From Nocardia sp. (GTDB lineage Bacteria; Actinomycetota; Actinomycetes; Mycobacteriales; Mycobacteriaceae): 64,000 nt of DNA. The notes below the pieces were generated by a model that was not told the origin of the DNA, made no database searches, and was given only the letters and a program-made list of their open reading frames with translations. The DNA lies in assembly GCF_025465275.1 (NCBI RefSeq), contig NZ_JAODNK010000142.1, positions 1-64,000 on the forward strand. Direction: 5' to 3'. Shown here in pieces: positions 33,984-41,980 of this stretch. How positions within the stretch are numbered: position 1 is the stretch's first letter; each line of letters opens with the position of its first letter. A program made the position numbers and the translations under genes.

Positions 33984-35819
33984 TTACCTCCGCGGTGCCG
34001 TCAGAAACGGCGTGAAAGGTGGGATTTCGTCGGGATCGCAGTCGACGGCGATGAACGACGGACCTGGACTGCCGACGCAGTGCCGAAGTGATTCGGCGAG
34101 ATCGGCTCTGGTGATGGGTGCGTGTGTGCACAGATCCGGGAACATGGCCGCGAGACCGGCGCCCGGATACGCCGGTCGAAATCTGTTGAAGCTGTAGCGA
34201 TCCCCGTAATACAGCTGTTCGCGAGTTATGCACATGGCATGCGCGTTGTTGTTGAAGACAATGAAGGTGATCGGCAGGTTGTGCTCGATGGCGGTGTGAA
34301 TCTCCATGCCGTGCATGAAAAATGCACCGTCACCGGCGATGACGTAGGTCCGTCGCATACTCCCGTCCGGGCGTTGGCTCCGCGCGAAGGCCGAGCCGAT
34401 GCCGGCTCCGAACGCATACCCCATCCCGCCCATCCCCAGGGCGACCGTGAACCGGCCGTCCCGCGGCAGCCGCAGATGATGAACCACTGCGGCGCCGGTG
34501 TTCCCGGCATCGGCGAACACATCCGCGCCCTCGGGCAGCGCCTCGTTGATGGCCTCGACCACCTCCCGGTACCGCAGCCCGGGACCTTCCGAGGGCTGCG
34601 CGGCCGTATCTTCGGGCTGTTCGTCGCGCTCGGCCTGGACGGCGGTGATCGCGGTACCGGAGTTGTCGAACGCTGTGGATAGACCTGTGACAGTTGTGGA
34701 TAGATCCGCGACCTCTCCGCTGTCCGGTACCAGTTGCAGGCTGAACCGGATATGCCGCGGGCCGTCCGCGGCCGCCTCGCTGCCCGGGCCGTGCAGGTGA
34801 ATCGGTGTGGCAGCGGTCAATTCGCCGATCAGCTCGGCCAGCGTGAGCGACAGATCGGTGCTGCGCGCATGGATCGAGCCCAGGAACGGGATCTCCCCGC
34901 CGATGCTGGCCAGCGGCACCTCCGCCAGCGCGTCCTCCAGCCCGGCGCGGGCGGTGACCGGCATACGGGTGCCGATGAGCAGGCAGAGGCTGGCCCGGTG
35001 CAGTGCGTGGATGAGTTCCGGATGCCCCATGCTGCCCGCTACGCCGCAGAATCCGGGATCGGCGTGGTGGTAGACATCCTTGGCGTCCGGAGCCACACCG
35101 ACGGCCGCATCGAGCACCGCGGCGAGCTGTGCCAGTTCGCCGCGCGCGGCGTCGCGGGCGACCTGATCTCCGGCAATGATCACCACCTTGCCGATGACCC
35201 GGGCGGCCTGCAGAGTGTGCACAACTCTCCACAGGCTCTCGGTATCGCGGCGATAGGCGCGCAGCGGCGGGGCGAACGCGGGCGCGACGAGTTCCGCCTG
35301 CTGAATATCCTTGGGCAGCAGCAATACCGCCGGACCACCGTGCTGCGTGGCATGGATGGCGCGGGTGAGGTGAGCGGGCAGGTCGGCGGGGGCCTCGACG
35401 CGGGCGCAGTAGTGCGAGATCGGCGTGAACAGCCGAACCGCGTCGAAGGCGCCGGCCCGCCCGCTCGTGTCCTGAAAGGCGCCCTTGCCTTCCAGGACGG
35501 TCGGCGGCTGCCCGATCAGCGCGAGTACCGGTACGCGGGAGGTGAAGGATTCGGCCAGCCCGGCGACCAGATTCATGGCGCCGCCGCCCGAGGTCGCCGC
35601 GACCACGCCGAGGCCGGCGGTGGCGCGGGCATAACCGTCGGCCATGGTGGCGGCGGAGAATTCGTGCTTCGCGACCACGGCGGTGACAAGTTCGCGATGA
35701 TCGAATGCCGCGTCGTAGAGGTCTTCGATATTCGCGCCGCCGACGCCGAATATATGCCGCACTCCCAGCTCCGAAACGGCTTTGACCAGGTGATCCACCA
35801 CGCGTGTTCGATTGTGCAT
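33984..35819 (-). CDS. Thiamine pyrophosphate-dependent enzyme (acetolactate synthase-like)
   Basis: 611 aa three-domain ThDP enzyme. The N-terminal domain has the activating Glu (AKHEFSAATMADGYAR) and the C-terminal domain the ThDP motif AGDGAFFMHGMEIHTA..NNN. A variable acidic linker of about 50 residues separates the middle and C-terminal domains. It should decarboxylate a 2-keto acid and transfer the acyl anion. The ATG at 35819 has AGGGAG eight bases upstream. It is first in the four-gene operon, and its leader can fold into a cloverleaf-like structure. Not a biosynthetic IlvB, since no small subunit or ilv gene is near. Confidence 0.85.
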   Translation of the reverse strand: MHNRTRVVDHLVKAVSELGVRHIFGVGGANIEDLYDAAFDHRELVTAVVAKHEFSAATMADGYARATAGLGVVAATSGGGAMNLVAGLAESFTSRVPVLALIGQPPTVLEGKGAFQDTSGRAGAFDAVRLFTPISHYCARVEAPADLPAHLTRAIHATQHGGPAVLLLPKDIQQAELVAPAFAPPLRAYRRDTESLWRVVHTLQAARVIGKVVIIAGDQVARDAARGELAQLAAVLDAAVGVAPDAKDVYHHADPGFCGVAGSMGHPELIHALHRASLCLLIGTRMPVTARAGLEDALAEVPLASIGGEIPFLGSIHARSTDLSLTLAELIGELTAATPIHLHGPGSEAAADGPRHIRFSLQLVPDSGEVADLSTTVTGLSTAFDNSGTAITAVQAERDEQPEDTAAQPSEGPGLRYREVVEAINEALPEGADVFADAGNTGAAVVHHLRLPRDGRFTVALGMGGMGYAFGAGIGSAFARSQRPDGSMRRTYVIAGDGAFFMHGMEIHTAIEHNLPITFIVFNNNAHAMCITREQLYYGDRYSFNRFRPAYPGAGLAAMFPDLCTHAPITRADLAESLRHCVGSPGPSFIAVDCDPDEIPPFTPFLTAPRR

Positions 35820-35821
35820 CG

Positions 35822-35913
35822 GGCGGCTCCCTTCGGTGCCTGACACCGGACTCCCGAGTCTGTACTCGGGATACGAATGCGAGCCGTCGCCGGTTCAATC
35901 CGGCGGGTCCGCC
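35822..35913 (-). promoter_or_regulatory. Cloverleaf-like structured leader of the ThDP operon
   Basis: In the 187-base gap upstream of the ThDP gene, three hairpins sit side by side: CGGTG/CACCG (35834-35848), TCCCGAGT/ACTCGGGA (35852-35871) and CGCCGG/CCGGCG (35888-35905). They are enclosed by GGCGG (35822-35826) pairing with CCGCC (35909-35913). On the minus strand this ends at the Shine-Dalgarno AGGGAG. The third hairpin carries GGTTCAATCC, like a tRNA T-loop, but loop sizes do not fit a tRNA. Confidence 0.5.
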
Positions 35914-35970
35914 GTACGCCTGCTGGAGGACCATTCCCGCATCGAGCCGGGTCAAACCCGACCGGATCAC

Positions 35971-36000
35971 TTGCCATGTATGTATACGTCTACGTATAGT
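35971..36000 (+). promoter_or_regulatory. Promoter with overlapping palindrome, probably leaderless
   Basis: TTGCCA (35971-35976) and TATAGT (35995-36000) are 18 bases apart, a good housekeeping-type promoter. The ATG of the EXLDI gene lies seven bases after the -10, so the mRNA is probably leaderless. A perfect palindrome, TATACGT-CT-ACGTATA (35983-35998), covers the spacer and -10, as expected for a repressor site. Confidence 0.65.
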
Positions 36001-36006
36001 TGGCTC

Positions 36007-36522
36007 ATGCCGAACAAGACGATCTACGTATCCGATGAGGACCTCAAACTGTTTCAGCGTGCGCAGGAGCTGGTGGGGGGCAATTTATCGGGTGCGATCG
36101 TGACGGCACTGCGGCGCTTCATCGAGCTCGAGGAGGGCCGCGTAGAGGGCTACGACGAGGTGGTCCTGAAGGTCGGCAAGGACGGGGTGCGGCAGATTCG
36201 TTTCTCCGGCGCACTGCTGACCGAGTGGCACCAGGTCGGCGACAAGCGCGTCGAGGACATTCGGGTGTACCGCACACGCAAAGGCGCGTACGCGGTGCAC
36301 AGCCACTTCTCCTACTGGAGTGAATTCCCGACCGACACCAATATCCTCAAGGATTGGAAGCAGTGGCGGCGCTTTCTCGGTGTGGGTGAACAGGATTGGG
36401 GTGACTACCTCTTCGAGGTCGTCGACAGCGTCGGCGAGCTGGAGGGCAAGATCCCCGATCGGCTCTTCGCCCGCGTCGTCGACATCACCGAGCACCGGAA
36501 TATCGAAGTGCTCGACATCTGA
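36007..36522 (+). CDS. EXLDI family protein
   Basis: 171 aa. The N-terminus (PNKTIYVSDEDLKLFQRAQEL, then SGAIVTALRRFIELEEG) looks like a ribbon-helix-helix DNA-binding domain, and the protein ends in EVLDI, the E-x-L-D-I motif that names the family. Such proteins sit next to DrrAB-type ABC exporters in actinobacteria, as here, with the exporter starting 124 bases downstream. It probably represses the exporter operon and itself through the palindrome in its promoter. Confidence 0.85.
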   Translation: MPNKTIYVSDEDLKLFQRAQELVGGNLSGAIVTALRRFIELEEGRVEGYDEVVLKVGKDGVRQIRFSGALLTEWHQVGDKRVEDIRVYRTRKGAYAVHSHFSYWSEFPTDTNILKDWKQWRRFLGVGEQDWGDYLFEVVDSVGELEGKIPDRLFARVVDITEHRNIEVLDI

Positions 36523-36646
36523 ACCGCCTGATCTCTGAACAGCCTGTCGCACAACTGAACACATAACAGCTTTGATCGCAGCCGCAGCGGTCACGGCCTA
36601 GGTAAGTCATGCATTCATGCGTACCTATTGATGAGAAGGGGAACCC

Positions 36647-37606
36647 ATGACCACCGCCCACCGCCCGGCAGCCATCGAGGCTGCGGGTCTGTGCAAATCG
36701 TTCGGGGAGCAGATTGTGCTCGACCGGATCGACTTCACCGTTCCGGAAGGCAGCATCTACTCGCTGCTCGGCCCGAACGGCGCGGGCAAGACCACCACCG
36801 TGCAGATCCTCTCCACGCTGATCAAGGCGGACGGCGGCGAAATGCGGGTCGGCGGTTACGATCTCGCGACGCAGCCGGACGACGTCCGCTCGATCATCGG
36901 TGTGACCGGACAGTTCTCCGCGGTCGACGAACTGCTCACCGGCCGCGAGAACCTGCTCCTCATGGGCGACCTGCACCACCTGCCGGGCACTGAAAGCCGC
37001 CGTCGCGCAGTGGAATTGCTGGAGAAGTTCGATCTGGTCGATGCCTCCGAGAAGGTGGCGTCCAGCTATTCCGGCGGTATGACCCGCCGCCTCGATCTGG
37101 CCATGACTCTGGTCGGGCAGCCGCGCATCATCTTCCTGGACGAGCCCACCACCGGCCTCGACCCGCGCAGCCGCCGCGTCATGTGGGACATCATTCGCGA
37201 CCTGGTCGCAGGCGGTGTGACCGTCTTCCTCACGACCCAGTATCTGGAGGAGGCCGATCAACTGGCCGACCGCATCGCGGTGCTGCACCAGGGCCGCCTG
37301 GTCGCCGAGGGCACCCCCGATCAGCTCAAGCGGCTGGTACCCGGCGGCTATGTGCGGCTGGATTTCCATGATCGCGCCGAACTCGACTCCGCAGCACTGG
37401 CTTTGGGTAACGCCGCCCAGGTCAACGGTGATCTCACGCTGGCCGTGCCGAGCGACGGCGGCGTGCGCTCGGTGCGCGAGGTGATCGACCGCCTCGATGC
37501 CGCCGGCGTCGAGCCCGCCGGACTGTCCGTGCACACCGCCGATCTCGACGACGTCTTCCTGGCCCTCACCGGTGGCCACGCTCCCGAAAAGGAAAATGCG
37601 AAATGA
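36647..37606 (+). CDS. drrA: Daunorubicin-resistance-type ABC transporter ATP-binding protein
   Basis: 319 aa DrrA-family ATPase for export of a drug or lipid. Walker A GPNGAGKTT, signature SYSGGMTRRL, Walker B IIFLDEPTTGLDPRSR, and a C-terminal domain ending in DLDDVFLALTGGHA as in DrrA. AAGGGGA precedes the ATG. The stop overlaps the permease start by four bases. It is next to an EXLDI regulator and downstream of a divergent biosynthetic operon, so it may export that product (inference). Confidence 0.9.
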   Translation: MTTAHRPAAIEAAGLCKSFGEQIVLDRIDFTVPEGSIYSLLGPNGAGKTTTVQILSTLIKADGGEMRVGGYDLATQPDDVRSIIGVTGQFSAVDELLTGRENLLLMGDLHHLPGTESRRRAVELLEKFDLVDASEKVASSYSGGMTRRLDLAMTLVGQPRIIFLDEPTTGLDPRSRRVMWDIIRDLVAGGVTVFLTTQYLEEADQLADRIAVLHQGRLVAEGTPDQLKRLVPGGYVRLDFHDRAELDSAALALGNAAQVNGDLTLAVPSDGGVRSVREVIDRLDAAGVEPAGLSVHTADLDDVFLALTGGHAPEKENAK

Positions 37607-38424
37607 ACACAGCAGCGCTCAGCGATTCGAACACCGGTACCGGCCGGGCGATGGGCGGGCGCACCTCGTTCGCTGACTCGAAGACCATGCTGCGCCGGAA
37701 TCTGGTGCACGCCAAGCGATATCCCGGGATGACTATCGGTATTCTGCTCATGCCGATCTTCATGCTGCTCATGTTCAACTACATTTTCGGCGGTGCGCTG
37801 CGGGGTGCGACCGGCGGCGCCAAGTACATCCAGTACCTGACGCCCGGCATGATGCTCATGATTCCGGCGTACATGATCGCGGGCATCGCGGTGTCGGTAA
37901 ATACCGATATGACCAAGGGCATCGTCAATCGTTTTCGCACCATGCATATTTCGCAGTCGTCCGTGCTGACCGGTCAGGTGATCGGCACCTGGATCCAGGG
38001 TATGGCAGGCGTGAGCCTCATGACCCTGGTGGCTGTGCTCATCGGTTTCCGGTCACACGATGCGGGTGTACCGCAGTGGCTGGCCGCCTTCGGTCTCATC
38101 GGCCTGACCATCTTCGCGCTGAACTGGCTCGGCGCGGGCTTCGGTGTGGTCGCCCAGAACCCGGAGAGTGCGGGCAATCTGGCCACGCCGATCCTGTTGC
38201 TGCCGTTCCTCGGTAGCGGTCTGGTGCCCACCGACACCATGCCGGCCGGTGTGAAGCAGTTCGCCGAGTACCAGCCCTTCAGCCCCATTACGGAAACCCT
38301 GCGCGGGCTGCTGATGGGCACCGAAATCGGCAACAACGGCATCCTCGCCATCGCCTGGTGCCTGGCGCTCGGTGCGATCGGATACTTCTGGTCCACATCA
38401 GTTTTCCGGCGTAAGACCAGCTGA
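37603..38424 (+). CDS. drrB: DrrB-type ABC transporter permease
   Basis: 273 aa ABC-2 permease with six membrane segments and the conserved NRFRTMHISQSSVLTGQV and ESAGNLATPILLLPFLGSG stretches of DrrB-like proteins. It begins in a four-base overlap with the ATPase gene. The two genes make a complete exporter. The stop is 37 bases before a dispersed repeat that separates it from the convergent anti-sigma gene. Confidence 0.9.
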   Translation: MNTAALSDSNTGTGRAMGGRTSFADSKTMLRRNLVHAKRYPGMTIGILLMPIFMLLMFNYIFGGALRGATGGAKYIQYLTPGMMLMIPAYMIAGIAVSVNTDMTKGIVNRFRTMHISQSSVLTGQVIGTWIQGMAGVSLMTLVAVLIGFRSHDAGVPQWLAAFGLIGLTIFALNWLGAGFGVVAQNPESAGNLATPILLLPFLGSGLVPTDTMPAGVKQFAEYQPFSPITETLRGLLMGTEIGNNGILAIAWCLALGAIGYFWSTSVFRRKTS

Positions 38425-38460
38425 AGCTTCGCGGCCCGCCCGCGCCCTCCCCCGCCCCAA

Positions 38461-38571
38461 GGTCGTGGCCCGCCCGGGTCTGGACTGACGGAGCGGGGGA
38501 GCGAAGCGGAGGAGCGGAGGAGGGAAGACCCGGGTAACAGGGCCACGACCCCGCCGTAGCGAAGCGGAGGC
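38461..38571 (+). repeat. Dispersed structured repeat, copy D (lacks the CTCCATAGACC unit)
   Basis: Outer arms GGTCGTGGCCC and GGGCCACGACC, inner arms CCCGGGTCT and AGACCCGGG: both differ from copy A by compensated changes. The inner GGCTCCATAGACC hairpin is missing, but the purine-rich GGAGCGAAGCGGAGG tract and tail GCGGAGGCA are kept. A second 5'-arm-like fragment lies just before it (38427-38440). It is between convergent drrB and rslA. Confidence 0.85.
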
Positions 38572-38576
38572 AGACA

Positions 38577-39290
38577 TCACAGCCCGGCTGCCAGCAGGAT
38601 CTTGCCGGTGGCATTGCGGATCTCCACCGATTTCACATCGCCCGGCGTGGCCGAGGTGGTGCCGTCCGGGGTGAACACCTGACCCGGTTTCGCCGTCCAC
38701 TCCGCCAGTTTCGACTGGGTGCCGTCGGCGCGCACCACCCACAGCGACAGCTGCCACGCGTAGATCTCATTGGACGGCGGGTAGTTGCAGATCATGTCCA
38801 CCCGCGTCTGCCCGTTCACCGAGAGCAGCTTGTAGGTGGCGGCGATCGGGGTGGCCACCTGAGCCTGCAGCGGCCCCTGGGCCACCACCTGCTCGATGGC
38901 CGGAACGTCGCGCTCCGCGAGGGTGGCCGTCACCGGCACCGCGATCAGTGCGGTGGCCGCGGCCGCCGCCACCGCACCACCCACCGACCAAAATCGCTTG
39001 CGGCGCTCCCTTTTCCGGGCCTGCGCCGCCAGCTGTGGCAGCATGCGTTCCGGCGGCGGAGGTATCGCGATCGGCGGATCCTCCTGCGCCGCAATGGAAA
39101 GCGCCGTGTCCTCGTCCACCAGCGCCAGCAGTCCGGGTAGCCCGGCCAGCTTCGACACGGCCGTCCGGCAGTGGTCGCAGCTCGCCAGGTGGTCCTCGTA
39201 CTCGCGGCGCTCGTCGCGGGCCAGGGCGCCGAGCACGTACGACCCGTCCCACGTGGTGTAGCCGTCACAGAGGTCGTGGCCCTCCGTCAT
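38577..39290 (-). CDS. rslA: Anti-sigma factor, RslA type
   Basis: 237 aa membrane-bound anti-sigma factor. The N-terminal zinc-binding anti-sigma domain has the H-x3-C-x2-C motif in EDHLASCDHCR. A membrane segment (near residues 100-122) and an extracytoplasmic domain ending DVKSVEIRNATGKILL follow. The WDGSYVLGALARDERREYEDHL stretch and the C-terminal domain resemble M. tuberculosis RslA, which sequesters SigL and releases it on oxidation. It overlaps the sigma gene by four bases. Confidence 0.85.
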   Translation of the reverse strand: MTEGHDLCDGYTTWDGSYVLGALARDERREYEDHLASCDHCRTAVSKLAGLPGLLALVDEDTALSIAAQEDPPIAIPPPPERMLPQLAAQARKRERRKRFWSVGGAVAAAAATALIAVPVTATLAERDVPAIEQVVAQGPLQAQVATPIAATYKLLSVNGQTRVDMICNYPPSNEIYAWQLSLWVVRADGTQSKLAEWTAKPGQVFTPDGTTSATPGDVKSVEIRNATGKILLAAGL

Positions 39291-39886
39291 CTCGTCACCC
39301 CCATCTCCTGTAGCACCAAACGCAGTGCCCGCATGCCGTAGTGCATACGGGACTTCACCGTCCCCTCCGGGATATCCAATTCCGCCGAGATCTGATGAGT
39401 GGACAGACCCCGGTAGTAGGCGCGGACGATGACCTCACGATGATCGATGGTCAATCGGGCCAGTGCGTCGGCTACCAGCCAACCGTCCAGTGCTCTATCC
39501 GATTGATCCGGCGTCGGCACCTCCGGCGGATTGTCCGTTCGGAACTCGCGCCGGCTTCTGGCGCTGCGATGCTCGTCCACCGCCAGATTACGGGCCACCG
39601 TGAAGAGCCAGGCCCGCGCCGAGGTTGTGGACTGGTCGAGCACATTCGGTCGCTGCCAGGCTCGCAAAAGCGTTTCCTGCACAATGTCCTCCGCGCGGCC
39701 GGGATCTCCCACCAGGCCGTACGTGTATCGCCACAATGCGGCCGCGTGCTCCTCGTAGAGCACACGGAGCAATGCTTCCCCGCCTCCCCGGGACTTTTGC
39801 CGATCGGCGGGGACGGCGAGACTTCTGAACCGGGCCGGCGGTTCGGAGTCTGGTTGCGTTCCGGGGGTACCCGGGGAGTTACCCAT
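39287..39886 (-). CDS. sigL: ECF sigma factor, SigL type
   Basis: 199 aa ECF sigma factor with region 2 (LLRVLYEEHAAALWRYTYGL, then DIVQETLLRAWQRP) and region 4 (HREVIVRAYYRGLSTHQISAELDIPEGTVKSR). The linked anti-sigma gene and overall similarity indicate the SigL group, which in M. tuberculosis controls polyketide and secreted-protein genes. About 35 residues rich in Pro and Gly precede region 2, and an internal start is possible. A TGAACC element lies about 40 bases upstream and may be its own promoter. Confidence 0.85.
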   Translation of the reverse strand: MGNSPGTPGTQPDSEPPARFRSLAVPADRQKSRGGGEALLRVLYEEHAAALWRYTYGLVGDPGRAEDIVQETLLRAWQRPNVLDQSTTSARAWLFTVARNLAVDEHRSARSRREFRTDNPPEVPTPDQSDRALDGWLVADALARLTIDHREVIVRAYYRGLSTHQISAELDIPEGTVKSRMHYGMRALRLVLQEMGVTR

Positions 39887-39907
39887 AACTCACCAAATCA
39901 GTCGTTG

Positions 39908-39930
39908 CGTACCGCATGGTGTGGGGTTCA
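39908..39930 (-). promoter_or_regulatory. Possible autoregulatory SigL-type promoter
   Basis: On the minus strand TGAACC (39930-39925), the -35 sequence I recall for SigL, lies upstream of the sigma gene, in the 60-base gap after yqgE. The -10 is not clear: CGCAAC follows after 15 bases, while a CGT-type element would be expected. Confidence 0.3.
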
Positions 39931-39946
39931 TACCAGAACCACGATG

Positions 39947-40561
39947 TTAGTTGCGTTCCAGTTCGATCGGGTGCGTGGCGAGCAGGGACAAAGGCAGCGG
40001 CTGCCGGCGCAGCACCTGCGCCCATAGGTCGGTGCGGCCCGCCAGCGGGTCGGTCGGAAGTGCGGACAGGACGATCCAGTCCCCGCGATCCAATTCACCT
40101 TCGAGTTGCCCGAAGGTCCAGCCGGCATAACCGGCGAAGATACGGATGCCCTCGACGAGCGGAGCGATGCGATCCGGGTCGGAGTCGAGGTCGACCAGTG
40201 CCACCCGGCCGTCCACCCGCCGCAGACCCGGGATACCGGCGAACGAGGCGCCGACCTTCACCGTGGCCAGGCACAGCGCGGCATCGCGTTTCACCGGTCC
40301 GCCGAGAAAGAGTGCGCGGGGTGGCGCCGCCAGCTCGGCCCAATTGGGGAGTACATCGTGGACGGCCGTATCACTCGGGCGGTTCAGGACCACGCCGAGA
40401 CTGCCCGCGTCATTGTGCTCGATGATGTACACAATGGTGCGCCGGAAGGATGGTTCCACCAGGTCCGTTGCCGACACCAGCAGAGTCCCAGGACGTACCA
40501 CCTGGTCCTCATGCCGGAATTCGCGTCGAGAACGGTCACCGTGTTCCTCTGCGCGTGCCAC
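39947..40561 (-). CDS. YqgE/AlgH family protein
   Basis: 204 aa. Family hallmarks are PGTLLVSATDLVEPSFRRTIVYIIEH, LGVVLNRPS, LFLGGPVKRDAALCL, GIRIFAGYAGWTFGQLEGEL and the C-terminal DLWAQVLRRQPLPLSLLATHP. It is nearly colinear with M. tuberculosis Rv0038. Function is unknown in bacteria generally. The open frame extends upstream into a dispersed repeat; the GTG at 40561 is the most plausible start but a GTG further in is possible. It lies 60 bases upstream of sigL. Confidence 0.88.
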   Translation of the reverse strand: MARAEEHGDRSRREFRHEDQVVRPGTLLVSATDLVEPSFRRTIVYIIEHNDAGSLGVVLNRPSDTAVHDVLPNWAELAAPPRALFLGGPVKRDAALCLATVKVGASFAGIPGLRRVDGRVALVDLDSDPDRIAPLVEGIRIFAGYAGWTFGQLEGELDRGDWIVLSALPTDPLAGRTDLWAQVLRRQPLPLSLLATHPIELERN

Positions 40562-40601
40562 TCCGCCATCATTCCACCGCTGCAGGCTCTTTGCTGTGTT
40601 T

Positions 40602-40740
40602 AATTTGCCCTCCGCTTCGCTCCGGGCGGGTTCGCGGCCCCCTTTGTCTCGGTCTTCCCTCCTATGCTCCTCCGCTTCGCTCCCCCGCTCCAAGGCGCAG
40701 GTCTATGGAGCCGCAGTCCAGACCGAGACGGGCCGCGAAC
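40602..40740 (-). repeat. Dispersed structured repeat, copy E
   Basis: Minus-strand copy: outer arms GTTCGCGGCCC and GGGCCGCGAAC, inner arms GTCTCGGTCT and AGACCGAGAC. It combines the outer pair of copy B with the inner pair of copy A, so the two stems vary independently. The inner CTCCATAGACC unit is present once. The tail GCGGAGGGCAAATT points into the yqgE gene, 40 bases before its start. It lies between divergent yqgE and plsC. Confidence 0.87.
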
Positions 40741-40781
40741 TCTGTGTGGTTGTCTCGGAGGGTTGATGGTTAGGTGGCGTT

Positions 40782-41543
40782 ATGGAACGTCCCGAGGTAA
40801 TTCTCGAGAACAATGACGCGGTGTACGACTTCTATCTCGATCATCAGCAGAATCTGTTGAAGGCGCGGGCAGCGTACTGGCTGCTGGGCCGGCGGTACCG
40901 GCCGCGGATCTCGTATGCGCCTGGTGCGCGGGAACGGCTGCGTGAGTTGATCTCCCAGCGCCGGCCGCTGCTCATCGCCGTCAATCATCTGTCGCAGCTG
41001 GACCCCTATACGGTGGCCGCCGCGGCCTGGGGGAGCGTGCTGCGACCGGTCATCGGGCGCACGCGGGTGCTGGCCAAGGACGAGCTGTTCCAGGAACCGG
41101 AACTGCGCCGCCGCATCGACATGATGGGCGGGATTCCGGTATTCCGCGGTAAGGACCACGGGCTCCGCGCGGTGAATGCCGCCGGACAGCGCATGATCGA
41201 TATCTGTGCCGAGCGCATGGCACGCGGTGACGGGGTCGCGGTCTTCCCCGAGGGCACCTGCAATGATGTGGACCCGGCTCAGGTGCAAACCGTGGGAACC
41301 GGCATCGGGCACATCGCCTTCCGGGCCAAGAAGCTCGGGGCCGATCCGGTGCTGGTGAGCCTGGGCCTCAGCTACGGGCCGAGGCCGGACCCGAAGGTGG
41401 AGCCCACCAAGGAGGAGGCCAAATCGGCCAGCTTCTATTTCGGTGTGCCGGTGCCGGCGCTGCCCACCAAGCCCGCCGAGATCACCCGCATCGTGCGCGA
41501 TGAACTGCAGACGGCGCTCGACGGGGCGGTCGCCGCCTACTGA
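40782..41543 (+). CDS. plsC: 1-acyl-sn-glycerol-3-phosphate acyltransferase
   Basis: 253 aa PlsC-family acyltransferase of phospholipid synthesis, membrane associated. The catalytic H-x4-D motif reads NHLSQLD and the substrate motif FPEGTCN; both are spaced as in the family. AGGT precedes the ATG. Convergent with a small GNAT gene, eight bases apart. Confidence 0.88.
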   Translation: MERPEVILENNDAVYDFYLDHQQNLLKARAAYWLLGRRYRPRISYAPGARERLRELISQRRPLLIAVNHLSQLDPYTVAAAAWGSVLRPVIGRTRVLAKDELFQEPELRRRIDMMGGIPVFRGKDHGLRAVNAAGQRMIDICAERMARGDGVAVFPEGTCNDVDPAQVQTVGTGIGHIAFRAKKLGADPVLVSLGLSYGPRPDPKVEPTKEEAKSASFYFGVPVPALPTKPAEITRIVRDELQTALDGAVAAY

Positions 41544-41550
41544 CTCGCGA

Positions 41551-41883
41551 CTATTGCTGGGGCAGATTCAGGCGCTCCCGCGACCACTGCGGCACCAATG
41601 TCAGGTACTCCGGCCGGGATTCGACAAAATGGTGCACCATCGGGCACATCGGCAGAATGCCGAAGCCCGCGACAGTGGTCTGATCGAGCGCACCCTGTAC
41701 GAGTTTGCGGCCGTACCCCAGGCCTTCGTAGCGCGGATAGATCTCCGTGTGCACGAAGGCGCGCTCATTGGCGGTGTCCTGATAGGCGGCGACGCCCGCG
41801 AGGTCGCCGTCGACGTACAGCTCGAAGCGATCCAGTTCGGTATTCCTGCGGACGTCGACCGACCCATTCGACTCACTCGGCAT
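41551..41883 (-). CDS. Small GNAT-like N-acetyltransferase (YjdJ/NATD1 type)
   Basis: 110 aa, too short for a standard GNAT but normal for the NATD1/YjdJ group. RFELYVDGDLAGVAAYQD and ERAFVHTEIYPRYEGLGYGRKLVQGALD are typical, and the end has the MCPMVHHFVESRPEY segment with a conserved Cys-Pro. Acceptor unknown. It is divergent from the glycerate kinase gene. Confidence 0.86.
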   Translation of the reverse strand: MPSESNGSVDVRRNTELDRFELYVDGDLAGVAAYQDTANERAFVHTEIYPRYEGLGYGRKLVQGALDQTTVAGFGILPMCPMVHHFVESRPEYLTLVPQWSRERLNLPQQ

Positions 41884-41980
41884 GGTGCGACGCTAACCCG
41901 TTTGCCCAGGCTATTTGTCCGTATCTACTTTCCGGCGTTCCGGGCGTGTCGCGCGCGCGGAAATCGGTGAGACTGAGCGG

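Noticed and set aside
35822..35914. Functional tRNA gene on the plus strand (GGTTCAATCC, possible GTA anticodon, long variable arm)
   Set aside because: T-loop, anticodon loop and acceptor pairing all fail by one base or more, so it is at most a decayed tRNA; kept only as a structured-leader finding.
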